Below are positions 1 through 8,401 of a DNA stretch of 64,000 nucleotides, one piece after another. Source of the stretch: Neogemmobacter tilapiae. GTDB lineage: Bacteria; Pseudomonadota; Alphaproteobacteria; Rhodobacterales; Rhodobacteraceae. The position numbers were made by a program, and so were the translations under genes. The notes under the pieces were generated by a model, which was given only the letters and a program-made list of their open reading frames with translations, had not been told where the DNA came from and searched no databases. The stretch's first letter is position 1, and each line of letters begins with the position of its first letter. The DNA lies in the NCBI RefSeq assembly GCF_014652215.1, contig NZ_BMYJ01000003.1, forward strand, positions 124,001-188,000, given 5' to 3'.

Positions 1-196
1 TCGCCAACAGTTCCAACTCGTTCTGGGCCAGTGACCATTGCGTATTGTCCGCATTGGCCCGAGCAAGATCGTCAATCTCGCGTCGGACATCGGAAGACAG
101 ATATGAAATAGCAAAAGCGCAAAGCAAAATTGCCAGGGCCACAAGACTGGCGATCAGCACATTCAGAAGGGGCTGCGTTGACTGCGGATTCAGCAC
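1..196 (-). CDS. Sensor histidine kinase, N-terminal fragment (cut by window start)
   Basis: Only the first 65 codons lie in the window. They encode a short cytoplasmic start, one strongly hydrophobic segment (about residues 9-30, LLNVLIASLVALAILL...) and then a charged helix starting VRREIDDLARAN, the layout of a membrane sensor kinase. The start is a GTG at 194-196, or an in-frame TTG two codons upstream (200-202), behind a GGGCAAGG-like ribosome site. No ATG is available in frame. It begins 28 bp after the molybdopterin-domain-like gene on the same strand, and a LuxR-type response regulator lies divergently, so a two-component pair is likely. No catalytic domain is visible here, so the kinase assignment rests on context. 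Confidence 0.5.
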   Translation of the reverse strand, partial: MLNPQSTQPLLNVLIASLVALAILLCAFAISYLSSDVRREIDDLARANADNTQWSLAQNELELLA

Positions 197-224
197 GGCC
201 AACGCCCTACCTTGCCCCAGGCCA

Positions 225-728
225 TCACGGCAAAACCTCGATCCGATCCAATTGCCAGACACTGCGGGCATAGATCGTTTCCGACTGATAGGCCGGATTC
301 TGATCATAGGGGTAAACCAGCCAAAGCGGACCTTTGTCGCGCAAGGTCATGCGTTGGCCATTATTCAGATAAGCAAGGATTGGCCCGCCCTGCACCGCGT
401 CAGAAATTGGCACTTCGATGCTATAGTCATTCACCGCCGTAACCTTCAGGGTCCGGCCTTTGATCTTGAGATGCGCCAATAGTTCGACCAACGGCACACC
501 AGACAAAACCTGCTGCCCTTCAGTCCAGATTGTCGTTGTCGCGAAGGTCTTTCGGTCAAGCGCTTCCAGCATGGCAAGATCAAAGGTGGCTGCGCCTTCG
601 CCATTCGTTGCACCGATCAAACCGGTTACCGTCAAGACCACCTTACCTTTTGGCGGTTCAAGCCCTTCGGGCCAAGATGGCGCAGCTAAAGCCATCAGCA
701 AAGCAGTCACCCATGTGAGAATTCGCAT
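225..728 (-). CDS. Secreted molybdopterin-binding-domain-like protein
   Basis: A 167-aa protein. ATG 726-728 was chosen because it opens directly onto a signal peptide (MRILTWVTALLMALAAPSW); a longer reading to 893 adds 55 residues with no secretion signal. The mature part resembles the sulfite-oxidase/YedY-type fold: a GLIGATN stretch, a FDLAMLEAL segment, GVPLVELLAHL, and LWLVYPYD near the end. There is no cysteine in the whole chain, so it cannot ligate molybdenum as true SUOX enzymes do. It is probably a periplasmic ligand-binding or accessory subunit. The sensor kinase follows 28 bp downstream on the same strand, so it may present a signal to that kinase. Confidence 0.6.
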   Translation of the reverse strand: MRILTWVTALLMALAAPSWPEGLEPPKGKVVLTVTGLIGATNGEGAATFDLAMLEALDRKTFATTTIWTEGQQVLSGVPLVELLAHLKIKGRTLKVTAVNDYSIEVPISDAVQGGPILAYLNNGQRMTLRDKGPLWLVYPYDQNPAYQSETIYARSVWQLDRIEVLP

Positions 729-1012
729 CTGTCTATACCCGCACCGGATCAATGCCGGATTCGTGACATATTCCGTTGCATGAGTCAGCACTGCCAATGG
801 ATATGGCCCTACCCGAAAGGATAGGAAGGGTATACAATGACCAATAGGGCAAAGAAAGTCTGCTGCGGTGATGGATCTAAGCGCCCTAGTCAAATGATGA
901 AGGCCAAGCGATCCGTCCGGCGTGTCATTCTTGCCGGTCGGAGTGAGTACGAAGATTGATGTTCAAAGGAACAAGCGCGTCAGCCACTGGGGTTCTTAGG
1001 GTGGGTTCGACG

Positions 1013-1615
1013 ATGGCCAGATTGTTGATTGCCGATGACCACGATCTCGTGCGGGAAACCATCGCGGCCTTCCTGCAAGCGGAAGGTGTGGGCGAGGTGA
1101 CAACGGCACCGTCCTTGGGGGCCGCCCTATCTATTGTTCAGCAAAAAGGGCGGTTTGATCTGGTTCTGCTGGACTATAATATGCCGGGGATGGACGGGCT
1201 GTCAGGGTTGACGCGGATGATTACTGCGAACAAGGGCCCTGTTGCGATCTTGTCAGGAACCGCAACGCCAGGGATCGCAGAGGAAGCGATGCGCGCCGGG
1301 GCTGCGGGTTTTGTTCCGAAAACCCTGTCTTCAAAATCAATGGTGACAGCCGTGCGTTTTATGATCGCAGGTGAGGTTTTTGCCCCTTTTGCCTTTTTGC
1401 AGCAAGAGAGCCGCATAGGTGCAGGCAACCTGTCGCCGCGCGAAGTCGAGGTCTTGCGGGGGGTTTGTGACGGTAAGTCGAACAAGGAAATCGCCAGAGA
1501 TCTGGACGTGCAGGAAGTGACCGTAAAACTGCATGTAAAAACGCTGAGCCGCAAGCTGAACGCCCGGAACCGAACCCATGCGGCGATGATCGCCCGGGAT
1601 CAGAATTTGCTTTGA
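1013..1615 (+). CDS. LuxR/NarL-type response regulator
   Basis: A 200-aa regulator. ATG 1013 gives the canonical receiver start MARLLIADDHDLVRE; the longer reading from 956 adds 19 residues of no family resemblance. Receiver domain about residues 1-120 with acidic pocket DDH (8-10) and phospho-acceptor D54 in LLDYNMPGMDG. The C-terminal LuxR helix-turn-helix (about 138-198) carries LSPREVEVL and NKEIARDLDVQEVTVKLHV. It is divergent from the sensor kinase and molybdopterin-domain-like gene and is presumably the partner of that kinase. The 284-bp divergent region 729-1012 holds the promoters but shows no clear operator by eye. Confidence 0.85.
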   Translation: MARLLIADDHDLVRETIAAFLQAEGVGEVTTAPSLGAALSIVQQKGRFDLVLLDYNMPGMDGLSGLTRMITANKGPVAILSGTATPGIAEEAMRAGAAGFVPKTLSSKSMVTAVRFMIAGEVFAPFAFLQQESRIGAGNLSPREVEVLRGVCDGKSNKEIARDLDVQEVTVKLHVKTLSRKLNARNRTHAAMIARDQNLL

Positions 1616-1723
1616 GCCGCTCCGAAATTCACAACCCAAGGATGTTTCGCCGCAGCAAGGTGGCTTGTTTCTCTGGTATTCCGTGGATACCGTCCGGTGT
1701 TGATCATGGGTAGGAGGCCGGGA

Positions 1724-3145
1724 ATGTCACACGCAAAGGTTCGACCGGTCATCCTATGTGGCGGGTCGGGCAAGCGGTTGTGGCCCGTGTCCCGCAAAAG
1801 CCGACCCAAGCAATTCGTCCGGCTATTTGGGCAAGAAAGCCTTTTGCAGACGACGCTGCGGCGGCTTGAGGAAATGGGTTGTGTGAACCCCCTGCTGATG
1901 ACGGCCGAAGATTATCGTTTTGTCGTCCAAGAACAACTTGCGGAAATGGGGTTAGGCGGGGCGAGCGTGGTGGTGGAGCCGACACCGCGCAACACGGGGC
2001 CCGCCATTTGCGCGGCGGCGGGACTGGCTTTTGCTGACGACCCTGAGGCTTTGTTGCTGGTGGCACCATCGGACCACCATATTGGCGATGTCACAGCCTT
2101 TGGGCAGGCTTTAGCCGCCGGCATAGAACAGGCGTTGGATGGCCGGATCGTGACCTTTGGTATCCGGCCGGATCGGGCCGAGACGGGATATGGCTATATT
2201 GAAACGGCAGAGCGACCACAGGACGGGATCGCACAGACGTTTCAAAGATTTGTCGAAAAGCCAGATTTGGCTGGCGCGCAACTGATGCAAGAATCGGGGC
2301 GGTATCTTTGGAATGCGGGGATTTTCCTGTTCTCGGCCCGCAGCATCCTGGCTGCTTTTGGGACACATGCACCAGGGGTGGCCTTGGCCGTAAAGGCCAG
2401 CATTGCCAGCTCTCGTCCTGACCTGTCCTTCTTGCGTCTCGGGCCGGAATTTGCCGAAGCGCCGGAAATCTCGGTCGACTACGCCGTGCTGGAACATGTC
2501 GCTGGCGTGGTGATACCGGTTTCTGCCCGATGGAACGATATGGGCAGTTGGCGCAGCGTCTGGCAGGAATCGGTTCGGGATGGGCAAGAGGTCGCCCGAT
2601 CGGGTGAGGTGACAGCGATAGGTTGCGCCGACAGCCTGCTGCGGTCGGATGAACCGGGCGTACATCTGGTGGGGATCGGGCTGAAAAACATCGCCGCGGT
2701 GGCAACCCGCGATGGTGTGCTGATCACTGATCTGGATGCGACGCAATCCGTGTCCGAAGCGGTGATCCATCTGCAAAAGGCCGGAGTAAAGCAAGCCGAC
2801 GATTTTCCGCGGCAGGCTCGCCCTTGGGGGCACTATGAGACTTTGGCCATGGGACCACGATTCCAAGTCAAATCCATCGTCGTGAAGCCAGGTGGCCAAC
2901 TGTCGCTGCAAAGTCATGTTCACCGCGCCGAACATTGGGTCGTGGTGGAAGGGACGGCGCAAGTGACGGTGGGGCAGGAAGCGCGTTTGGTTGGCGAAAA
3001 CCAGTCCGTCTATATCCCTTTGGGCGCTGTCCATCGCTTGGCCAATCCGGGGAAACTGCCCTTACGGCTGATTGAGGTTCAGACCGGTGCCTACTTGGGC
3101 GAAGACGACATCCGGCGCTATGAGGATGTCTATGCCCGCAAATAG
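1724..3145 (+). CDS. manC: Mannose-1-phosphate guanylyltransferase / mannose-6-phosphate isomerase
   Basis: A 473-aa bifunctional type II enzyme making GDP-mannose from mannose-1-phosphate and GTP, and isomerising fructose-6-P to mannose-6-P. Residues 13-30 carry the nucleotidyltransferase signature GGSGKRLWPVSR plus RPKQF. The C-terminal cupin isomerase domain begins near residue 367 (PWGHYETL) and holds QSHVHRAEHW and GAVHRL. ATG 1724 was chosen because AGGAGG (1712-1717) sits 6 nt upstream; an earlier ATG at 1697 lacks this. manB overlaps its 3' end by 14 nt, so the two form a translationally coupled pair supplying GDP-mannose for surface polysaccharide. Confidence 0.93.
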   Translation: MSHAKVRPVILCGGSGKRLWPVSRKSRPKQFVRLFGQESLLQTTLRRLEEMGCVNPLLMTAEDYRFVVQEQLAEMGLGGASVVVEPTPRNTGPAICAAAGLAFADDPEALLLVAPSDHHIGDVTAFGQALAAGIEQALDGRIVTFGIRPDRAETGYGYIETAERPQDGIAQTFQRFVEKPDLAGAQLMQESGRYLWNAGIFLFSARSILAAFGTHAPGVALAVKASIASSRPDLSFLRLGPEFAEAPEISVDYAVLEHVAGVVIPVSARWNDMGSWRSVWQESVRDGQEVARSGEVTAIGCADSLLRSDEPGVHLVGIGLKNIAAVATRDGVLITDLDATQSVSEAVIHLQKAGVKQADDFPRQARPWGHYETLAMGPRFQVKSIVVKPGGQLSLQSHVHRAEHWVVVEGTAQVTVGQEARLVGENQSVYIPLGAVHRLANPGKLPLRLIEVQTGAYLGEDDIRRYEDVYARK

Positions 3146-4499
3146 GCTGACCTGTTTCAAAAGCTATGACATCCGCGGGCGCGTCGGTGTTGACCTGAAC
3201 GAAGATCTGGCCTTTCGCATCGGATGGGCCTTTGCGACTTGCCAGAGGGCCAAGACCGTTGTCGTAGGTCGAGATGGCCGGGAAAGCAGCCCTGCGCTTC
3301 AGGCGGCCCTGATGGGCGGCCTTTGTGCGGCGGGTGTCGATGTTGTCGATATTGGGCAAGCTGGAACAGAGGAAGTTTACTTTGCCGTCGACCACTTTGG
3401 GGCCGACGGGGGGATTGAAGTTACCGCCTCGCACAACCCGATCGAATACAACGGAATGAAATTGGTAGGGCCGGGGGCAAAGCCGCTAAGGGACGGCGAA
3501 TTGGGCAGGCTGGAGTCGCTGGCCATTGGATGCGATCCGACGCTGAAAAAGGGGAATGGCACGATCCGCGCCAAGATGGCCCGAACCGAATATGCGCGAC
3601 GAGTGGTGGGCTTGATCGACGTCAAAAACCTGCGGCCACTGCGAATCCTGGTGAATGCGGGGAATGGCGTTGCGGGGGCTGCCTTTGACGCAATTGCCGC
3701 CGAACTGGCCGCACGGGCCGCACCTCTGAGTTTTGTGCGTGTGAACCATAACCCCGATCCACTTTTTCCAAACGGTGTCCTGAATCCGCTGTTGCCGGAA
3801 AACCGAGATCAGACCAGCCAGGCCGTTTTGGCCGCCAAGGCCGATATGGGCATTGCTTGGGATGGCGATTTTGACCGCTGTTTCTTTTTTGATGCGGCGG
3901 GTCATTTTGTGGACGGTGAACATGTTGTGGCGTTGCTGGCCGCCGCCTGCCTGGAGGACGAGCCGGGTGGACGGATCGTGCACGACCGACGGGTAATTTG
4001 GAACGTTCAGTCCGTGGTGGCGCGCGCCGGTGGTCAGGCTGTTCCGGCCAAAGTCGGACACGTCCACATGAAACATGCGATGCGCCAAGCCGACGCCATC
4101 TATGGTGGGGAAATGTCAGCCCATCACTACTTTCGGGATTTCATGTTCTGTGACAGTGGGATGATCCCTTGGCTCAAAATCGCCGCTTTGCTTTCGAAAA
4201 CAGGGAAGCCTTTGTCGGCGTTGGTGGACGAGATGAGGGCCAATTTTCCAACATCGGGCGAGACTAATTTTCGGGTGTTAAATATTGCGGAATCTGTCGC
4301 GAAGGTCTCAGCAGTGTATCGAGCCTTGGCGACAGAAATTGATGAAAGTGATGGGCTGTCGCTGTCATTTCACGATTGGCGATTGAACCTGCGTGGGTCA
4401 TCGACGGAAAACTTTCTGCGCCTGAATATCGAAACGCGGGGGAATGCTGCCTTGGTTGCGTTGAAACTGCAAGAAATCCGCGCGTTGCTGGCTCAGTAG
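3132..4499 (+). CDS. manB: Phosphomannomutase / phosphoglucomutase
   Basis: A 455-aa alpha-D-phosphohexomutase converting mannose-6-P and mannose-1-P, the step between the two ManC activities. The phosphoserine loop TASHNP puts the catalytic serine at residue 100. The metal loop DGDFDR and sugar loop GGEMSAHHY are present, as is the C-terminal phosphate-binding RGSSTEN. Several ATGs lie near the start; ATG 3132 is preferred because GAGGA (3122-3126) precedes it by 5 nt, and the protein then opens CFKSYDIRG as in the family. It overlaps manC by 14 nt and converges on hutC with a 7-nt overlap at the 3' end. Confidence 0.9.
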   Translation: MPANRLTCFKSYDIRGRVGVDLNEDLAFRIGWAFATCQRAKTVVVGRDGRESSPALQAALMGGLCAAGVDVVDIGQAGTEEVYFAVDHFGADGGIEVTASHNPIEYNGMKLVGPGAKPLRDGELGRLESLAIGCDPTLKKGNGTIRAKMARTEYARRVVGLIDVKNLRPLRILVNAGNGVAGAAFDAIAAELAARAAPLSFVRVNHNPDPLFPNGVLNPLLPENRDQTSQAVLAAKADMGIAWDGDFDRCFFFDAAGHFVDGEHVVALLAAACLEDEPGGRIVHDRRVIWNVQSVVARAGGQAVPAKVGHVHMKHAMRQADAIYGGEMSAHHYFRDFMFCDSGMIPWLKIAALLSKTGKPLSALVDEMRANFPTSGETNFRVLNIAESVAKVSAVYRALATEIDESDGLSLSFHDWRLNLRGSSTENFLRLNIETRGNAALVALKLQEIRALLAQ

Positions 4500-5197
4500 C
4501 GGGTGGTCATCCTGTGACCACGTCGATGACTTAGCGTGACATGAGTAATTCCGACGGATTGCCACCAAGTCATCCGTTCCACCCTGAACACGGGGTCGCC
4601 GGGGTCAAAGCCCAAATGGGTAACTTCTTCCGCCGCCGCGGCGGCGGCGAGAAAACTGACCTCGACTTCAGAGTAGGGAACAGCCCGGATCAGCCATTCG
4701 TTCGGCCCCTCGTGGTGAAAATCCTGATCCAGCACTTGCGGCAGGGCTTGGGCATTGATCCAGCGATCTTCAAGCTGCCAAGGTTGCCCATCCGCCAAAT
4801 GCAGACAAAGCAGATGCAATGCTGTGGACCCTTGTCCCAGATGCAGCCGGGCCGCCAACCAATCCGGTGCGGGCAGAAGCTCTTTCTTAATCAAAACATA
4901 GCGATAGCGCGCACCAGTGCGCTCGATTTCTAAACGCACAATCGGCATTTCGAACCGCGCTTGTCGCAGCGGGGCCAGCCGGACCCGCGTCCCCGCCTTG
5001 CGCTTGCGGTCCAACAGGCCCGCCTCGTCCAACTCGCGCAGAGCGCGGTTGACCGTGGCGCGGGCGCAGGCGAATTCTTCGGCCAGCGCCAGTTCGCCGG
5101 GCAAAAGGCTGCCGGGGGGCCAGATGCCTTGCGTGATCCGGCGCAGGATCTCTGCCTTAACCTCTCGGAAACCAATTGCCTCAGTCACGGCAAACAT
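4493..5197 (-). CDS. hutC: Histidine utilisation repressor HutC (GntR family)
   Basis: A 234-aa GntR/HutC regulator. The N-terminal winged helix-turn-helix (about residues 5-70) contains GSLLPGELALAEEF and ATVNRALRELDEAGLL. The C-terminal UTRA effector domain (about 90-230) contains QPWQLEDRWIN and is expected to bind urocanate. ATG 5197 was chosen because it starts one helix before the DNA-binding domain; the reading up to 5281 adds 28 unlike residues. It is divergent from hutD with 65 bp between, and beside hutF/hutIHGU, which it should repress. Candidate operators lie at 5234-5249 and 7161-7176. Confidence 0.92.
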   Translation of the reverse strand: MFAVTEAIGFREVKAEILRRITQGIWPPGSLLPGELALAEEFACARATVNRALRELDEAGLLDRKRKAGTRVRLAPLRQARFEMPIVRLEIERTGARYRYVLIKKELLPAPDWLAARLHLGQGSTALHLLCLHLADGQPWQLEDRWINAQALPQVLDQDFHHEGPNEWLIRAVPYSEVEVSFLAAAAAAEEVTHLGFDPGDPVFRVERMTWWQSVGITHVTLSHRRGHRMTTRY

Positions 5198-5233
5198 CAC
5201 CCATCTTTGCAGCCCGGTTGGCCCTTGATAGGG

Positions 5234-5249
5234 ATAGGTGCAGACATAA
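5234..5249. promoter_or_regulatory. Candidate HutC operator, hutC/hutD intergenic
   Basis: ATAGGTGCAGACATAA matches 12 of 16 positions of the palindromic element found at 7161-7176, including the whole right half AGACATAA. Its place between the divergent hutC and hutD starts would allow autoregulation. The left half is degenerate, so this is a weaker site than the one at 7161. Confidence 0.4.
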
Positions 5250-5262
5250 AGCAAGGCGGCCC

Positions 5263-5799
5263 ATGTTTGAGATCCTGACACCCGCGCAATTTTTGACCAG
5301 CCCTTGGAGGAATGGCGGCGGCGTTACGCATGAGATTGCCAAGGCCGAGCAGGATGGCCGTTGGCTTTGGCGGCTGAGCGTGGCGGAGGTTGCCAGCGAC
5401 GGGCCGTTTTCGCATTTTCCTGGCATGGCGCGGATTTTGACCGTGATCGAGGGCGCGGGGATGGTTTTGGACACGCCGGATGGGCCGCTTGCGGCGCAAC
5501 CCTTGCACCCTGTCGGTTTCTCTGGCGAGACTTCGGTGGTTGGACGGTTGCTGAACGGCCAGATCCGCGATTTGAATGTGATTTATGATCCGCTTCGGGT
5601 GCGGGCCGAGGTCCGGCTTTGGCAGGGTGAGGCGGTTCAAAGCCATGACCGTGGGATGACCGGGCTGTTTGCGCTTTCGGATGGTGTTCACGCGAATGGC
5701 CAGACCGTCCCGGAGGGCGCGATGGTTTTGGGACACGGTTTTACCTTGCAAGGCGGGCAGGGCCTGTTGCTGCATCTGGATCAACAAAGCCCTACATGA
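5263..5799 (+). CDS. hutD: HutD family protein
   Basis: A 178-aa HutD/Ves-type cupin. It opens with the family pattern LTPAQFLTSPWRNGGGVTHEIA and continues with WRLSVAEVASDGPFSHFPGMAR, typical of HutD. The family sits in hut operons and is thought to tune histidine utilisation, perhaps by binding formylglutamate; no catalytic role is established. ATG 5263 follows AAGGCGG. It is divergent from hutC and converges on hutF with an 8-nt overlap of their ends. Confidence 0.88.
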   Translation: MFEILTPAQFLTSPWRNGGGVTHEIAKAEQDGRWLWRLSVAEVASDGPFSHFPGMARILTVIEGAGMVLDTPDGPLAAQPLHPVGFSGETSVVGRLLNGQIRDLNVIYDPLRVRAEVRLWQGEAVQSHDRGMTGLFALSDGVHANGQTVPEGAMVLGHGFTLQGGQGLLLHLDQQSPT

Positions 5800-7150
5800 C
5801 TGCGCGCAGTCGTTGCGCCAAACCGCGCCAGCGCACTAGGATCCCGTCGCGCTGCCTATGGCGGCCCTGCTGCACCTGATGCCGTCCTGCTGACCACAGA
5901 TCGGTCAGCGCCGATTGGCCTGCGGCAAAGGTCAGCCCGTCCAGCCAGCGATCCGGGGGCAGGGGGCACAGCGTGGGGTGGTCGGTGTCGATGGCCAAAA
6001 GGTCGGCCCAAAGGCCCAAGGCAATTTCCCCGGCTTGACGGCCAAGCGCCTGCGCCCCACCTTTCGCCGCTGCCGTGTAAAGATGATGCCCGACCGAACC
6101 TTCGCCCGCGACCAGCACATTGCGCTCCATGTCGCGCAGACGTTGGGAATATTCCAGCGTGCGCAATTCCTCGACCATCGAGATCCGCACATTGGAATCG
6201 CTGCCCACACCAAAGGCCCCAGCCGCCGCCAGCCAGCCCGGCCCATTGAACGGCCCGTCGCCCAAGTTCGCCTCGGTCACCGGGCAAAGCCCTGCCACGG
6301 CGCCGGTCGCGGCCAGTCGCGCAGTTTCGTCGGGGGTCATGTGGGTCGCATGGATCAGGCACCAATCGGGGCCAAGCGGCAGGTTATCTAGCGCCCATTC
6401 CACTGGCCTTGCGCCCAGCCAAGCCCGCACATCGGCCACCTCTTTTGGCTGTTCCGCGATGTGGATATGGCGTGGGCCGGGCAGGTTCATCGCCAGCAAG
6501 GCCCGCAGATCGTCGGGACAGGTGGCACGCAGTGAGTGTGGCGCGATGCCCAAAGCGGCGTCATGGGGCAGGACGGTCAGGCCCGTTTGCGCTTTGGACA
6601 CCAGATCGGCAAAGCGTTCCACATCATTGCCGAAGCGTCGCTGCCCCTGCGCCAAGGGCTGCATTCCTGCCCCGCCATAGCTGTAAAGCACCGGCAGATG
6701 GGTCAGGCCGATGCCGGTCAGCGCCGCTGCCGCAAAGATACGCTCGGACAATTCTGCAATATTGTCATAGGCTTGCCCGCCTGGCTGATGGTGGACATAA
6801 TGAAATTCGCCGACGGCGGCAAAGCCCGCCTCTTGCATTTCCATAAAGGCCAGCGCGGCGATGGTTTCGATGTCATCCGGGGCCAGGTGATCCATGAAGC
6901 GATACATCAGGTCGCGCCATGTCCAGAAGGAATCGCGCCCCGCCGCGCGGCGTTCGGTCAGCCCGGCCATCGCCCGCTGAAAGCTGTGCGAATGCAGGTT
7001 TGACAGGGCAGGCAGCAGGGCCTTGACCCGCGTGTCACCGGGCTGGGCCGAAGCCCCCGTTTCCAGCGATGAAATCCGCCCGTTCGTGATGCCAAGACGC
7101 ACGTCAGAAACCCAATCTTGCCCCAACAGGGCCTGTTCGGCAAAGATCAT
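5792..7150 (-). CDS. hutF: Formimidoylglutamate deiminase
   Basis: A 452-aa amidohydrolase removing ammonia from N-formimidoyl-L-glutamate to give N-formylglutamate, step four of the five-step route. The metal-binding H-x-H is at residues 53 and 55 (NLHSHSFQRAM). Later ligand segments are IHIAEQ, LIHATHM and GVGSDSN. ATG 7148-7150 follows AAGGA by 7 nt; readings reaching further upstream run through the operator region and were rejected. It is divergent from hutIHGU. Its presence together with hutG shows that the HutF/HutG branch is used rather than direct formiminoglutamase. Confidence 0.93.
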   Translation of the reverse strand: MIFAEQALLGQDWVSDVRLGITNGRISSLETGASAQPGDTRVKALLPALSNLHSHSFQRAMAGLTERRAAGRDSFWTWRDLMYRFMDHLAPDDIETIAALAFMEMQEAGFAAVGEFHYVHHQPGGQAYDNIAELSERIFAAAALTGIGLTHLPVLYSYGGAGMQPLAQGQRRFGNDVERFADLVSKAQTGLTVLPHDAALGIAPHSLRATCPDDLRALLAMNLPGPRHIHIAEQPKEVADVRAWLGARPVEWALDNLPLGPDWCLIHATHMTPDETARLAATGAVAGLCPVTEANLGDGPFNGPGWLAAAGAFGVGSDSNVRISMVEELRTLEYSQRLRDMERNVLVAGEGSVGHHLYTAAAKGGAQALGRQAGEIALGLWADLLAIDTDHPTLCPLPPDRWLDGLTFAAGQSALTDLWSAGRHQVQQGRHRQRDGILVRWRGLAQRLRAVM

Positions 7151-7160
7151 CGCGGCTTCC

Positions 7161-7176
7161 TTATGTATAGACATAA
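7161..7176. promoter_or_regulatory. Palindromic HutC-like operator between hutF and hutI
   Basis: TTATGT-ATAG-ACATAA is a perfect 6-bp inverted repeat around a 4-nt centre. It lies 11 bp from the hutF start and 52 bp from the hutI start. Its geometry and the central TGTATAGACA resemble known HutC sites, which are TGTAT/ACA palindromes. With a HutC gene in the locus it is the best operator candidate, controlling both directions. Confidence 0.7.
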
Positions 7177-7228
7177 TAGTGATACTCGCATACATATCGA
7201 TTCGGCAACCACGCTGTAAGGGCCGTCG

Positions 7229-8401
7229 ATGCGCGCACCTGTCATCCTTGAAAACTGCCAGACCGCGATCCCCGATGCGGCGATTGTGATGGATGAACGG
7301 CTGCTTTGGCTGGGGCCGCGTGCGGATTTGCCCGGCGATTATGCGGGGCTTGTGCGGCATGATCTGGGGGGGCGGCTGGTGACGCCTGCGCTGATCGATT
7401 GCCATACGCATATCGTGCATGGCGGCAACCGGGCGGGCGAATTTGCGCAGCGTCTGGAAGGCGTTTCCTATGAGGAGATCGCGCGGGCCGGGGGGGGCAT
7501 TCTGTCCACCGTGCGGGCGACGCGGGCGGCGACACAGGCGGAATTGGTGGCGAAGGCGCTGCCCTTTGTCGATGCGCTGTTGGCCGAGGGTGTGGGGACA
7601 ATCGAAATCAAATCAGGCTATGGGCTGGAGGCCGAGGCGGAGCTGCGGATGCTGCGAGCGGCGCGTGAGATTGCCGGGCTGCGGGATGTGACGGTGAAGA
7701 CGACCTATCTGGCGGCCCATGCGGTGCCGCCGGAATACAAGGGCCGGGCCGATGCCTATCTGGACGAGGTTTGTATTCCGACGCTGCGGGTGGCCCATGC
7801 CGAGGGGCTGGTGGATGCGGTCGATGCCTTTTGTGAAGGGATCGCCTTTTCGTCGGATCAGGTGGATCGGTTGTTTCGCGCGGCCAAGGCGCTGAATTTG
7901 CCGGTGAAACTGCACGCAGAGCAATTGTCGAACCTGCATGGGGCGGCGCTGGCGGCGGGGCATGGGGCGCTTTCGGCGGACCATCTGGAATGGCTGGATG
8001 AGGATGGGGTGAAGGCGATGGCGGCGGCGGTGACGGTGGCCGTGTTGTTGCCGGGGGCGTTTTATGCGCTGCGGGAAACGCGGTTGCCGCCGATCGATCT
8101 TTTGCGCCGTCATGGCGTGGCGATGGCGGTGGCGACGGATATGAACCCCGGAACCTCTCCGCTTTCGTCGCTGCTGTTGGCGATGAACATGGCCTGCACC
8201 CTGTTCCGGCTGACCCCGGCCGAGGCTTTGGATGGGGTGACGCGGCAGGCGGCGCGGGCCTTGGGCCTGTCGGATCGGGGCGAACTGGTCGTTGGCCAGC
8301 GGGCCGATCTGGCGGTGTGGAACTGCGAAAGCGTGGCGGAACTGTCTTATCGCATCGGGTTCAACCCGCTGCATCAACGCATCATCGGAGGCGTGTTGTG
8401 A
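7229..8401 (+). CDS. hutI: Imidazolonepropionase
   Basis: A 390-aa amidohydrolase opening the ring of 4-imidazolone-5-propanoate to N-formimidoylglutamate. Metal-binding H59-x-H61 is in [33 protein letters not shown] and ATDMNPG are the further family motifs. Length matches the usual 400 or so. ATG 7229 follows AAGGGCC. The stop codon overlaps the GTG start of hutH (GTGA). It is first gene of hutIHGU. Confidence 0.95.
   Translation: MRAPVILENCQTAIPDAAIVMDERLLWLGPRADLPGDYAGLVRHDLGGRLVTPALIDCHTHIVHGGNRAGEFAQRLEGVSYEEIARAGGGILSTVRATRAATQAELVAKALPFVDALLAEGVGTIEIKSGYGLEAEAELRMLRAAREIAGLRDVTVKTTYLAAHAVPPEYKGRADAYLDEVCIPTLRVAHAEGLVDAVDAFCEGIAFSSDQVDRLFRAAKALNLPVKLHAEQLSNLHGAALAAGHGALSADHLEWLDEDGVKAMAAAVTVAVLLPGAFYALRETRLPPIDLLRRHGVAMAVATDMNPGTSPLSSLLLAMNMACTLFRLTPAEALDGVTRQAARALGLSDRGELVVGQRADLAVWNCESVAELSYRIGFNPLHQRIIGGVL

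Noticed and set aside
1-4499. Apparently lower GC and different codon use in the first 4.5 kb than in the hut region
   Set aside because: Only an impression by eye; no composition was computed and no integrase, tRNA or repeat marks an island border.
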